A stretch of 64,000 nt of DNA from JAFKKF01 sp035651055 (lineage in GTDB: Bacteria; Pseudomonadota; Alphaproteobacteria; Rhizobiales; Kaistiaceae). Both the position numbers and the translations under genes were made by a program. The stretch is from positions 1 through 64,000 of the forward strand of contig DASRGK010000109.1 of NCBI GenBank assembly GCA_035651055.1, given 5' to 3'. A model generated the notes under the pieces. That model was not told the origin of the DNA, made no database searches, and was given only the letters and a program-made list of their open reading frames with translations. The first letter of the stretch is position 1; each line of letters starts with the position of its first letter. Below are positions 24,818-32,752 of this stretch, one piece after another.

Positions 24818-25797
24818 ACGGCGGGCACGGCCCTGTTCGCGGTCGCATAGCGGTTGGCAATGACGCTGACGATCACCAGCTGGCAGAAGTGATAGATCAT
24901 CAGCGGCGCGATGATGAGGCCGAGCGCCGGGTTGCCGGCGAACATGATGGTCGCCACCGGCACGCCGGTCGCCAGCGATTTCTTCGAGGCGCAGAACAGG
25001 CAGGCGATCGTGTCCTCGCGGTTGAACTCGAGGAGCCGGCACGGAATGAGGATCAGCCCATAGACGACCGCGAAGAGCGCGATTGCGCCGAAGACCATCG
25101 CCACCACCAGCGAGGCATCGTGCGCGCCCCAGATGCCGGCGATCATCGAGTCGGAGAACGAGCCGTAGACGATGGCGAGGATGATGAAGCGGTCGACCAG
25201 CCGCAGCCAGCGGCTGTTCCGCGCCGCCCAGGGGCCGAACCAGCGATGCGCGACCTGGCCGACGAGGATCGGCAGGAGGACGAGGAGCGCGACCTTGCCG
25301 ATGACCTCGCCGAGCGGGAAGGAAATGCCGGTCTTGGCCGCCAGCCAGGCCATCAAAAGCGGCGTCGCGAAGACGCCGATGAGGCTCGACAGGGTCGCGT
25401 TGAAGATCGCGACCGGGACGTTGCCGCCGGCGAGCGAGGTCATGGCCACCGACGAGGAGACGGTCGAGGGAACCGCGGCGATGAAGAAGAAGCCGGTCCA
25501 CACCTCGGGCGGGAAGACCGGCGCGAGGGCGGCGTGCGCGGCAAGCACGATCACCGGGAAGAGGACGAAGGTGCCGAGCTGGACGACGACGTGCAGCTTC
25601 CAGTGCCACATGCCGCGGATCATCTTCTCCGGGGCGAGCGTCAGGCCGTAAAGGAAGAAGACGACGGCAACGCCGTAGGTCGTGATCCATTCGACATGCA
25701 GGAACCCGCCTTTGGCGCCCGGCTCCGGCCAGAGGATCGCGGCGGCGACGACGCAGACCAGCGCAATCAGGAACCCGTCGAGCCTGAAGCCGCGCAT
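24814..25797 (-). CDS. Bile acid:sodium symporter-family (YfeH-type) transporter
   Basis: A 327-residue membrane protein with about ten helices. GVAVVFFLYGLTLAPEKM, the discontinuous helix FFIAAVPSTVSSSVAMTSL and the helix FCASKKSLATGVPVA are typical of the BASS/YfeH family (SBF-like). ATG 25797 has GAGG upstream and lies 10 bp after the dusA stop, so the two are co-transcribed. The substrate is unknown; organic anions are usual in the superfamily. Confidence 0.9.
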   Translation of the reverse strand: MRGFRLDGFLIALVCVVAAAILWPEPGAKGGFLHVEWITTYGVAVVFFLYGLTLAPEKMIRGMWHWKLHVVVQLGTFVLFPVIVLAAHAALAPVFPPEVWTGFFFIAAVPSTVSSSVAMTSLAGGNVPVAIFNATLSSLIGVFATPLLMAWLAAKTGISFPLGEVIGKVALLVLLPILVGQVAHRWFGPWAARNSRWLRLVDRFIILAIVYGSFSDSMIAGIWGAHDASLVVAMVFGAIALFAVVYGLILIPCRLLEFNREDTIACLFCASKKSLATGVPVATIMFAGNPALGLIIAPLMIYHFCQLVIVSVIANRYATANRAVPAV

Positions 25798-25807
25798 CCG
25801 AGGAACC

Positions 25808-26830
25808 TCAGGCCGCCGCGGTCTCGACCGGGCCGGAGAGGACCGGGACGGTCGCCGGCGCCCCGGCTTCGACCTCGGCAAGCGCCGCAAGGATCAGGCC
25901 GGGCGAGGCGTCGGGGCGCACCGCATCGACGGAGAGGATGCGCCGCCAGGCGCGCGCGCCGGGTCGTCCGTGGAACAGGCCGAGCATGTGGCGGGTGACG
26001 TGGGACAGGCGCTCGCCGCTCCGCATGACGGAATCGGCGTAGGGGACCATCGCTTCGGCAACATCGGCAAGATCGGGCGTCTCCGCCGCGCCGTAGAAGC
26101 GGCGGTCGATATCGGCGAGGACACCGGGATCGTGATAGGCGAGCCTGCCGAGCATCACCCCGTCGACATGGCGGAGATGCGCTTCGGCCTCATCGAGCGA
26201 GGCGATGCCGCCGTTGATGCCGATGAAGGCGTCCGGCAGGCGCTGCTTCAGCCGATAGACGCGGGCGTAGTCGAGCGGCGGCACATCGCGGTTCTCCTTC
26301 GGGCTGAGGCCCTGCAGCCAGGCCTTGCGGGCATGCACCCAGATCGCCGAGGCGCCGGCGGCAAGCACGGCATCGGCGAGCGCGTCGAGCGACTCCTCGA
26401 TGTCCTGCTCGTCGACCCCGAGGCGGCACTTGACCGTCACCGGGACCGAAACGGCGGCGCGCATGGCGGCGATGCATTCGCCGACGAGGGCGGGCCTGCG
26501 CATCAGGCAGGCGCCGAAGGCCCCCTCCTGCACGCGGTCGGAGGGACAGCCGACGTTGAGGTTGATCTCGTCATAGCCCCATTCCGCCGCAATCGCCGCC
26601 GCCCGCGCCAGCTTCGCCGGCTCCAAGCCGCCCAGCTGGATTGCGACCGGGTGCTCCGCGGGCCCAAAGCCGAGCAGGCGCTCGCGATCGCCATGAATGA
26701 TCGCATCGGCAGTAATCATCTCGGTGTGCAGCAGCGCCCGGCGTGTCAGCAGGCGATGGAAGAACCGGCAGTGCCGGTCCGTCCAGTCCATCATCGGGGC
26801 GATGGCGATGCGGTGCGCGGGGGCGGTCAT
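25808..26830 (-). CDS. dusA: tRNA-dihydrouridine synthase A
   Basis: A 340-residue FMN enzyme that reduces U20/U20a in tRNA. IAPMMDWTDRHCRFFHRLL is the N-terminal FMN-binding strand, NLNVGCPSDRVQEG carries the catalytic Cys, and FGACLM and INGGIASLDEA follow. The HxRK pair in WVHARKAWLQGLSPKENR is characteristic of DusA. ATG 26830 matches the conserved N-terminus; longer frames are unconserved. It is followed by the BASS transporter gene. Confidence 0.95.
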   Translation of the reverse strand: MTAPAHRIAIAPMMDWTDRHCRFFHRLLTRRALLHTEMITADAIIHGDRERLLGFGPAEHPVAIQLGGLEPAKLARAAAIAAEWGYDEINLNVGCPSDRVQEGAFGACLMRRPALVGECIAAMRAAVSVPVTVKCRLGVDEQDIEESLDALADAVLAAGASAIWVHARKAWLQGLSPKENRDVPPLDYARVYRLKQRLPDAFIGINGGIASLDEAEAHLRHVDGVMLGRLAYHDPGVLADIDRRFYGAAETPDLADVAEAMVPYADSVMRSGERLSHVTRHMLGLFHGRPGARAWRRILSVDAVRPDASPGLILAALAEVEAGAPATVPVLSGPVETAAA

Positions 26831-26880
26831 TTCGGCTTTCAGATGAACCGGAGCGCGGCGAAAGTCCAGAAAAGAGGCTG

Positions 26881-28104
26881 TCAGACGAGCCGGGCAACCG
26901 GGGCGGCGAGATCGCCGCGCGTGCCGACGCGGATTTCGTCGAGGCCGAGCCACATGGCGAGGTGGCGGAGCTCGGCGGCAACCGCCTCGGCGAGCCCGGT
27001 GCGCTCGGCCTTCTCCTCGGCGAAGATGCCGTGGGCATGGAGCGTCCCGGCCGGGCGGTCGGCCTTGAGGTCGAGGCGCGCGGCGAGCCGCCCGCGATGG
27101 AGGAACGGCAGGACGTAGTAGCCGTACCGGCGCTTTGCCGCGGGCGTATAGATCTCGATCCGGTAGTGAAACCCGAAGAGCCGCGCCGTGCGATCGCGGA
27201 ACCAGACCAGCGGATCGAAGGGCGAGACCAGGGCCGAGACCGTGTTTCGTGCCGGGGCCTTGGCGCCTCGGGCGAGGAACGCCGGCTGTCGCCAGCCCTC
27301 CACGCTCGCCGGCTCGACGCCGCCCTCCTCCACCAGTTCAGCCAGCGCGCGCCTCGTTTCGGCGACCGGCAGGCGGAAGTAGTCGCGAAGGTCGGCGAGC
27401 GTAGCGACGCCGAGCGCGACCGAGGACAGCCGCAGGAGGTCGCGGATGGCGTCCCGCTCGGAGGGCGCCGGAAGCGCCAGGACCTCCGCCGGGATCACCC
27501 GTTCCGGGAGGTCGTAGACGCGCTCGAAGCCGCGGCGGAACGCCGTGGTCACGCGGCCGGCATCGAAGAGGTATTCAAGGGTCGTCTTGCCCTTGTGCCA
27601 GCCCCACCAGGGACCGTTCCGCTTGCCGGGGTCGTCGAGATCGCTTGCCGCGATCGGCCCGCGCTCGCGCACCTCCCGCTCGACGGCGCGGATATAGTCG
27701 CGGTGCTCCCTGGCGAATTTCGCGAAGCCGCGGAACTTGCCCTCGAATTTCTCGCCGCGCGCCATCCGCCAGCGCATCAGCGGGTGGAGCCGGAGCGGGA
27801 GGAGCGAGGCCTCGTGCGCCCAGTATTCGAAGAATTCGCGGTGCCGCCCCGGGGCGAAAGCATGCCGGTCGAGGCGCGCCCGGTCGTAATTCCCGATGCG
27901 GGAATAGACCGGCAGGTAGTGGGTCCGCACCAGCGCACTCACCGAGTCGAGCTGGAGGAGCTGCATCCGGTCGATGGCCGCGGCGACCTTCGGCCACGGC
28001 GAACGCGCCTCGCCACGCCCGGCAGCAAAGCCCTGCGCGGCAAGCGCAAGCCGGCGGGCCTCGCCCGCCGACAGGGATATCGATGCTCTGGATTCGCCGC
28101 TCAC
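26881..28104 (-). CDS. YcaQ/AlkX-like winged-helix DNA glycosylase (HTH_42 family)
   Basis: A 407-residue protein of the HTH_42 superfamily, whose known members (AlkZ, YcaQ/AlkX) unhook interstrand crosslinks and excise alkylpurines. The catalytic region reads LLQLDSVSALVRTHYLPVYS, giving a QxD motif (AlkX type) rather than the QxQ of AlkZ. FEYWAHEASLLPLRLHPLMRW, DLRDYFRLP and SPFDPLVWFRDRTARLFGF are other family hallmarks. GTG 28104 is chosen (AAGG upstream); an in-frame TTG at 28143 is possible. There is a 50-bp gap to dusA. Confidence 0.87.
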   Translation of the reverse strand: MSGESRASISLSAGEARRLALAAQGFAAGRGEARSPWPKVAAAIDRMQLLQLDSVSALVRTHYLPVYSRIGNYDRARLDRHAFAPGRHREFFEYWAHEASLLPLRLHPLMRWRMARGEKFEGKFRGFAKFAREHRDYIRAVEREVRERGPIAASDLDDPGKRNGPWWGWHKGKTTLEYLFDAGRVTTAFRRGFERVYDLPERVIPAEVLALPAPSERDAIRDLLRLSSVALGVATLADLRDYFRLPVAETRRALAELVEEGGVEPASVEGWRQPAFLARGAKAPARNTVSALVSPFDPLVWFRDRTARLFGFHYRIEIYTPAAKRRYGYYVLPFLHRGRLAARLDLKADRPAGTLHAHGIFAEEKAERTGLAEAVAAELRHLAMWLGLDEIRVGTRGDLAAPVARLV

Positions 28105-28335
28105 CGTCCGCCGACCTTGGTCGAGGCCGGCGGAGGCGGTCAAGACGCGGGCGGCGTCAGGCGGCGGACGCCGCCGGATCGCCCCCTGGGGCCGGCGCGG
28201 GGTTTCCTGCAGGTCGGCGACCGGGCCGAGTGGCGGAGGCAGTTTTCCAAAGAATAACGCCTTGCATTTCTCTCAATCGACACCAGATAAAATCAAGGGA
28301 GTCACCATGGACTCTTCGTATTGAAAGTCATTTTC

Positions 28336-28491
28336 ATGCACATCAATAGTAATTCTGCAAAGAGACCATCGCTCGAACTTAAAGCCGTCCCGACGGTTCC
28401 GGTCGCGCCGGTTGCCTTCGTCGCGGCGTCGAGGCTGACGCCGCCGGCGGCCGATGCCAAACCAGCCGCAGCCGTCAAGCCGTCGGCCTAG
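28336..28491 (+). CDS. Possible small Ala/Pro/Lys-rich protein
   Basis: A 51-residue frame, MHINSNSAKRPSLELKAV then a Pro/Val/Ala-rich tail ending KPSA. It lies in an AT-rich stretch after an apparent promoter and directly after a five-codon minigene (28307-28324) that has a better Shine-Dalgarno sequence. Its own start has only a weak GAAAG. Codon use in the 3' half resembles the host's. No family was recognised; it may be a leader or a real small protein. Confidence 0.3.
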   Translation: MHINSNSAKRPSLELKAVPTVPVAPVAFVAASRLTPPAADAKPAAAVKPSA

Positions 28492-28553
28492 CCCGGTCAC
28501 CCGGATCGCCGAGGCGAAGGCAAGTGCACAGGCGCGCGATGCGATTGATCCCG

Positions 28554-28823
28554 ATGGCTCTGTCCTTCCCCAACCCCAGCCGGACCTTCGACCAGACGCG
28601 GAACGCCGTCCAGTTCCTCGGTCATGACGGGCTGTTCGAGATACGCTTCTTCGTCGAGGCCGGGGCGCTTGCCGAGGAAATCGGCAACGGTGCCAGGATG
28701 TCACAGGCACGGTGCCTGACGACCTTCGACCGGCTGCGCGCATCCATCCAAGACGTGGCGCGCGAGGCCTATGCCAGCAAACGCCTGAATTCCTACACGC
28801 TGACCGCCGGCGATTTCCGCTAG
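28554..28823 (+). CDS. DUF1488 family protein
   Basis: An 89-residue protein with the DUF1488 pattern: LSFPNPSRTFDQTRNAVQFL at the start, GHDGLFEIRFFVEAGAL, CLTTFDRLRASIQDVAREAY and SYTLTAGDF at the end. ATG 28554 is the usual family start; ATG 28539 in frame is another option, and neither has a strong Shine-Dalgarno sequence. The function is unknown. DUF1488 genes are small, often solitary, and common in Rhizobiales. Confidence 0.82.
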   Translation: MALSFPNPSRTFDQTRNAVQFLGHDGLFEIRFFVEAGALAEEIGNGARMSQARCLTTFDRLRASIQDVAREAYASKRLNSYTLTAGDFR

Positions 28824-28886
28824 AGGGCGATCGGTAGAAGGCCCGGCGGACCGGAATGGCCGCGGGCGCCATCCAAGGAGGCACAC

Positions 28887-29084
28887 ATGAAAGGCTATCG
28901 GTTCGGGCGGAAGCTCCAGTTGCCCTCGACCATCGCGGTCAAACACCAGGTCTTGATGCTGATGCTGCGTGACGAGATCGGCGCGGTCGCCTCGGGTGCC
29001 GTTTTCCAGCCGAAGCAGTCGCCCGCGCTGGAAGGTCTGAAACGGCTCCGGCGCTCCCGCTCCGCCCCTGCATTCATCGGCTAG
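28887..29084 (+). CDS. Small basic hypothetical protein
   Basis: A 65-residue basic protein, MKGYRFGRKLQLPSTIAVKH, ending in RRSRSAPAFIG. The ribosome binding site AAGGAGG (28875-28881) is perfect and 5 bp from the ATG, the best in this part of the window. No family was recognised and no membrane segment or cysteine is present. It lies 63 bp after the DUF1488 gene on the same strand and may share its transcript. Confidence 0.6.
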   Translation: MKGYRFGRKLQLPSTIAVKHQVLMLMLRDEIGAVASGAVFQPKQSPALEGLKRLRRSRSAPAFIG

Positions 29085-29138
29085 GGCGGTACGATCGGCG
29101 ACCCGGATCCCGGCGCCGTCGATCCGAAGCCACGGCCG

Positions 29139-31355
29139 TCAGGCCGAGGCGCCGACCACTGCCAGGCGTTCGCGGGTAGTTCCCCCCGACGGCTGCAGCT
29201 TCACCTGCTTTGCCGGGCCGAGACCGGCCAGCATGGCGGCCATGTCTTCCGCCGGGACCGGCCGGCTGATCAGGTAGCCCTGCAGATACTCGCACTGGAT
29301 GAGGCGAAGCAGGCGGAGCTGTTCCTCGGTCTCGATGCCTTCGGCGATGACGGCCAGGTCCATCGCATCGCCCAGCGAAACCAGCGACTGGATGAGCGCA
29401 TTGGCGGTCGGATTGACGCCGATGTCGCGGACGAACGAGCGGTCGACCTTGAGCACATCGAAGGGGAACTGGCGCAGGTAGCCGATCGAGGAGAAGCCGG
29501 TGCCGAAATCGTCGAGCGACAGGCTGAAGCCGAGGTCCTTCAATGCGGACAGCCGGCGCTTGGCGATGGTCGGGTTCTTGACGATGATGCCTTCGGTCAG
29601 CTCCAGCTCGAATTGCGACGGGCTGAGGTCGTAGCGCTCGACAATCGACTGGATGTCGTTGGCGAAGCTCGGCTCGCGCAGCTGGACCGGCGATATGTTG
29701 ATCGCGACCCTGAGGTCCGGCCACTTCTGCATATCCTGGCAGACGCGGTCGACGACGAGGCGGCCGATATCGTGGATGAGGCCGGTTTCCTCGGCGACCG
29801 GGATGAAGACGGCCGGCGAGACGTTACCGAATTCCGACGAATTCCAGCGCACCAGCGCCTCAAGGCTGACGACGCGCATTTCGGCGGCGCTGACCACCGG
29901 CTGGTAGAAGACCTTCAGCTCGCGCTGCTCGATCGCCTTGCGAAGCGCGGTCTCGATCTGCTTCTTCTCGAGCGCGCCGGTCTCCATGGTCGCATGGTAG
30001 GCAATCGCCTCGCGCTCGGCGCTCGCCTTGGCATGGTACATCGCAATGTCGGCGCGGCGGACGATCTCGGTCGGCGTCATGCCCATGCCGCCGGCGACGG
30101 CATAGCCGACCGAGGCCGAGACGTGGAACTCAAAGCCTTGCACCGTGAACGGCCGGTCGAGCGAATGGACGATCGCCGAGGCGGCGCCGGGCGCAGCGTC
30201 GCGGGCGGTGCGGCTGGTCATGACCACGGCGAATTCGTCGCCGCCGACGCGGGCAAGCACCGACTCGGGGAGGAGGACGGAGGACAGGCGCTCGGCCAGC
30301 AGCTTAACCAGGATGTCGCCGCCGTGATGGCCGATCGAATCGTTGACCGTCTTGAAGCCGTTGATGTCGATGTAGATGACCGCGAAATGGCCGGCGGTGC
30401 AGGCTTCCAGCGTCTTCTGCGACTCGACGATCTCGATGAAGCCGGTGCGGTTGAGGAGGCCGGTCATGCGGTCGGTGCGGGCCGCGGTGACGGCTTCCTT
30501 CTCGCTGTCGGTCAGCTTCACGGCGAGCCGGCGCGTGCGGTAGGCGGCGATCATCGCCACCACGCAGAAAAGGATGAGCGCGCCGGCGACCGGCGGGGCG
30601 ACGCGACCGAGGACGGTGTAGCCGGGGTTCGGCGGCGACCAGACGAAGGCGCCGATCTGCTTGCCGTCGACGTCGGTGATGATCGGGAAGCCGGCGCTGA
30701 TGATTGCCGGGCTGGGCTCGCCGATCTCGAGATGGATGTCGTCGATGAGGAACTGCTTGCCGAGATCGGCGAGACGGTCGTGGTTGAGGTAGACGCCCTG
30801 GATGAGGAGCGGCAGCGTATCGGGGTCGGTCGTCGCAGCCCGGGAGACCGGCGTGATGCGGTTGGCCGCCCACAGGACGATATTGTCGCCGTCGCGGAAA
30901 TAGCCGTAGCCGGCATTGTCGTTGGCGAGCGGCACGCCCTTCATCATTGCCTGGATGCGGCCGATGATGTGCGGGGTGAAGCTGACATTGGGCGGGGTCG
31001 GGATCCCCGCCACTTCCCAGTGGTAGTCGATCTTGCCGTCGGTCGAGACGATGACGATGAGGTCGGAGATCTGCGTGTCGGTGACGCCGGAACCGTAGTT
31101 CTCGTCGACCCATTCGCGGTCGCCCTTCACGTAGGCGTCGTAACCGGCTTCCCACCACGAATAGTCGTTGGCGAACTGCTTGACGTGGTCCTCCATGGCG
31201 CTGATGCCGCCGAGCACCATCGTCTTGGTCGCCTCCTCCGCCTGCTCGTTCTGCCTGGTCGCCATCCAGATGATGGCGATGGTCACCGTCACCAGCGTGA
31301 CGATGATCTCGGCGACGAGATTGAGCGTGATGCGCCCTGCAATCCTGTAGGCCAT
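29139..31355 (-). CDS. CHASE4-GGDEF-EAL c-di-GMP signalling protein
   Basis: A 738-residue membrane protein. A transmembrane helix (about 13-32) precedes a periplasmic CHASE4-like domain (about 45-260; NDYSWWEAGYDAYV, WVDENYG), a second helix (about 272-293; APPVAGALILFCVVAMIAAY), then GGDEF (about 305-470) with ARVGGDEFAVV and EAL (about 480-720) with LEALVRW, ELTEGIIV and DDFGTGFSSIGYL. Both catalytic motifs are intact. It is the second dual c-di-GMP protein in the window, but with an extracytoplasmic sensor. It is monocistronic and divergent from the gene behind the CtrA site. Confidence 0.92.
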   Translation of the reverse strand: MAYRIAGRITLNLVAEIIVTLVTVTIAIIWMATRQNEQAEEATKTMVLGGISAMEDHVKQFANDYSWWEAGYDAYVKGDREWVDENYGSGVTDTQISDLIVIVSTDGKIDYHWEVAGIPTPPNVSFTPHIIGRIQAMMKGVPLANDNAGYGYFRDGDNIVLWAANRITPVSRAATTDPDTLPLLIQGVYLNHDRLADLGKQFLIDDIHLEIGEPSPAIISAGFPIITDVDGKQIGAFVWSPPNPGYTVLGRVAPPVAGALILFCVVAMIAAYRTRRLAVKLTDSEKEAVTAARTDRMTGLLNRTGFIEIVESQKTLEACTAGHFAVIYIDINGFKTVNDSIGHHGGDILVKLLAERLSSVLLPESVLARVGGDEFAVVMTSRTARDAAPGAASAIVHSLDRPFTVQGFEFHVSASVGYAVAGGMGMTPTEIVRRADIAMYHAKASAEREAIAYHATMETGALEKKQIETALRKAIEQRELKVFYQPVVSAAEMRVVSLEALVRWNSSEFGNVSPAVFIPVAEETGLIHDIGRLVVDRVCQDMQKWPDLRVAINISPVQLREPSFANDIQSIVERYDLSPSQFELELTEGIIVKNPTIAKRRLSALKDLGFSLSLDDFGTGFSSIGYLRQFPFDVLKVDRSFVRDIGVNPTANALIQSLVSLGDAMDLAVIAEGIETEEQLRLLRLIQCEYLQGYLISRPVPAEDMAAMLAGLGPAKQVKLQPSGGTTRERLAVVGASA

Positions 31356-31801
31356 GGGCCCAGTTCCCCGGTTTTCCGCCGATAGAGGTCGCAGGAATCG
31401 GTTGCGATTGGTTTAAATGGCCGGGGCTGCGGCGGCGCGAGGCGGCCGGCGGAGGGTCCGGTCTGCAGCTCCGGCCGGGCCATTTTTCCTTCGGCTGCCG
31501 CCACTTGCGGCGAGGCCCTCCTGCACCCGGAGCCCGCACCACGGCGTCCTCCGTTTATGACCGACTTGGTGAACGGAGGATAAGAGACCATCCACCTCCG
31601 GTTGCGCGCGACAGGCGTGCATTGCCACCCGCTTTCCGGAACTATGGTTAACTCCTAGAAACGATTGAGTCTTTCCTCGCCGTCCGGCGACCGCAGGCGG
31701 GCGTGGCCGCGCCGCATTCATTGACAGAACGTTAAGCCTAACGCTTAGTAAGAGCGCGGCACGTTAAGTACTCGTTAAGTATCGCGTACGAGGAGGCATC
31801 G
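31356..31801. other. 446-bp divergent control region
   Basis: No gene was seen. It holds an inverted repeat TCCTCCGTT/AACGGAGGA (31547-31555/31572-31580, loop 16), an AT-rich right end with TTGACA at 31721-31726, a short inverted repeat CGTTA-N4-TAACG (31730-31743), and the CtrA-type site at 31764-31778. Its left end must drive the CHASE4-GGDEF-EAL gene leftward. Confidence 0.5.
31764..31778. promoter_or_regulatory. CtrA-binding site candidate (TTAA-N7-TTAA)
   Basis: The sequence TTAAGTACTCGTTAA matches the full CtrA consensus exactly, with both half-sites followed by G. A third CGTTAAG lies 32 bp upstream, at 31730. It is 24 bp before the ATG at 31802, so CtrA here would more likely repress, or act on a promoter close to the start codon. 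In DNA this GC-rich, such a site is rare by chance. Confidence 0.6.
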
Positions 31802-32752
31802 ATGGACGCAGGCATTGCTTCGGCAGTGTCCGCGGCAGGTCGCGTGGAACGGTGTCCGTTCCCCAGGGGCTCTTCCGCTCAATTCGAACAGTGGCTGGCA
31901 GAGAGCCTGCAATGCTCCGCCGGCAAACGCGAATTCAACCTCGGCCGGTACTTCGTCGCCCGCTTCCGGAACGGCATCGATTTCGCCGAGGCCCATTCCG
32001 CCTTCCGGCGCGAGGCTGCCCTGCACCGCAAGACGGGATTCCTTGCGATCTTCGACAACCCGGCGGCTGCCGAAGCGATGACCGCCGCCGAAGAGCTCGC
32101 CCTCCTTGGCGCCGCGGTCGAGGAAGCCGGCCTCACCCAGGACCCGGAGAAGCTCGTCGCCGGCGAGACGCTGGCGACGCCGGTCGACATGATCTGCCCG
32201 GTCACCGGCAAGGAGACGACCTACGAGTTCTTCTCGGTCGCGTTCTGCCGCAAGGCCGGCGACCGCAGCGACCCGCTCTACGATCCCTCGCTCAGCGCGC
32301 CCTTCACTGCCATCAACACGACCTCGGACGCGTTCGCGCTCGCCATGCTCGTCCGCGACCAGGCGATGCGCGCCTGGGGCAAGGCACCGCACGAGATGGA
32401 CGACCGCGAGGCGGTCGCCTTCCTGCTGCGCAAGTGCGTGACCGTCTGGCAGAACATGTCGATCAACACGATCCAGAACTACAACCGGGTCGCCGCCGAC
32501 CCGGCGCGCGCCGTGCACCTGTCGGAGGACCGCCGCACCTGGATCGCCCCGCACAACGACCCGGTTTTCGGCGAACTGAAGAAGTGCCCCTTCTCCCACG
32601 AGATGCCGATCACCTACGCCACGCGCCTCACGGCGAAATGGTTGGCTAACCTTTTCGAGGGTAAGGAGGTCACGCCCTCCCGCGACGGCCAGTCGGGCGG
32701 CATTCCGGTGTTTGCGGTCGAAGGCATCCCGAGTGAGCTCTACGAGTTCTAG
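31802..32752 (+). CDS. Hypothetical protein of unknown family with CPF motifs
   Basis: A 316-residue, probably cytoplasmic protein with no signal peptide or membrane helix. The start is secure: GAGGAGG lies 5 bp before ATG 31802. Cysteines fall in RCPFPRG (about 18), LQCSAGK, MICPVTGKE (about 130), VAFCRK, LLRKCVTVW and KKCPFSHEM (about 262); the two CPF segments near the ends and the central CPVTG stand out and could bind metal or be redox-active. SSELYEF-like acidic residues end the protein. I do not recognise the family. The upstream CtrA-type site suggests cell-cycle control, and the MFS gene overlapping its 3' end suggests co-expression. Confidence 0.85.
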   Translation: MDAGIASAVSAAGRVERCPFPRGSSAQFEQWLAESLQCSAGKREFNLGRYFVARFRNGIDFAEAHSAFRREAALHRKTGFLAIFDNPAAAEAMTAAEELALLGAAVEEAGLTQDPEKLVAGETLATPVDMICPVTGKETTYEFFSVAFCRKAGDRSDPLYDPSLSAPFTAINTTSDAFALAMLVRDQAMRAWGKAPHEMDDREAVAFLLRKCVTVWQNMSINTIQNYNRVAADPARAVHLSEDRRTWIAPHNDPVFGELKKCPFSHEMPITYATRLTAKWLANLFEGKEVTPSRDGQSGGIPVFAVEGIPSELYEF

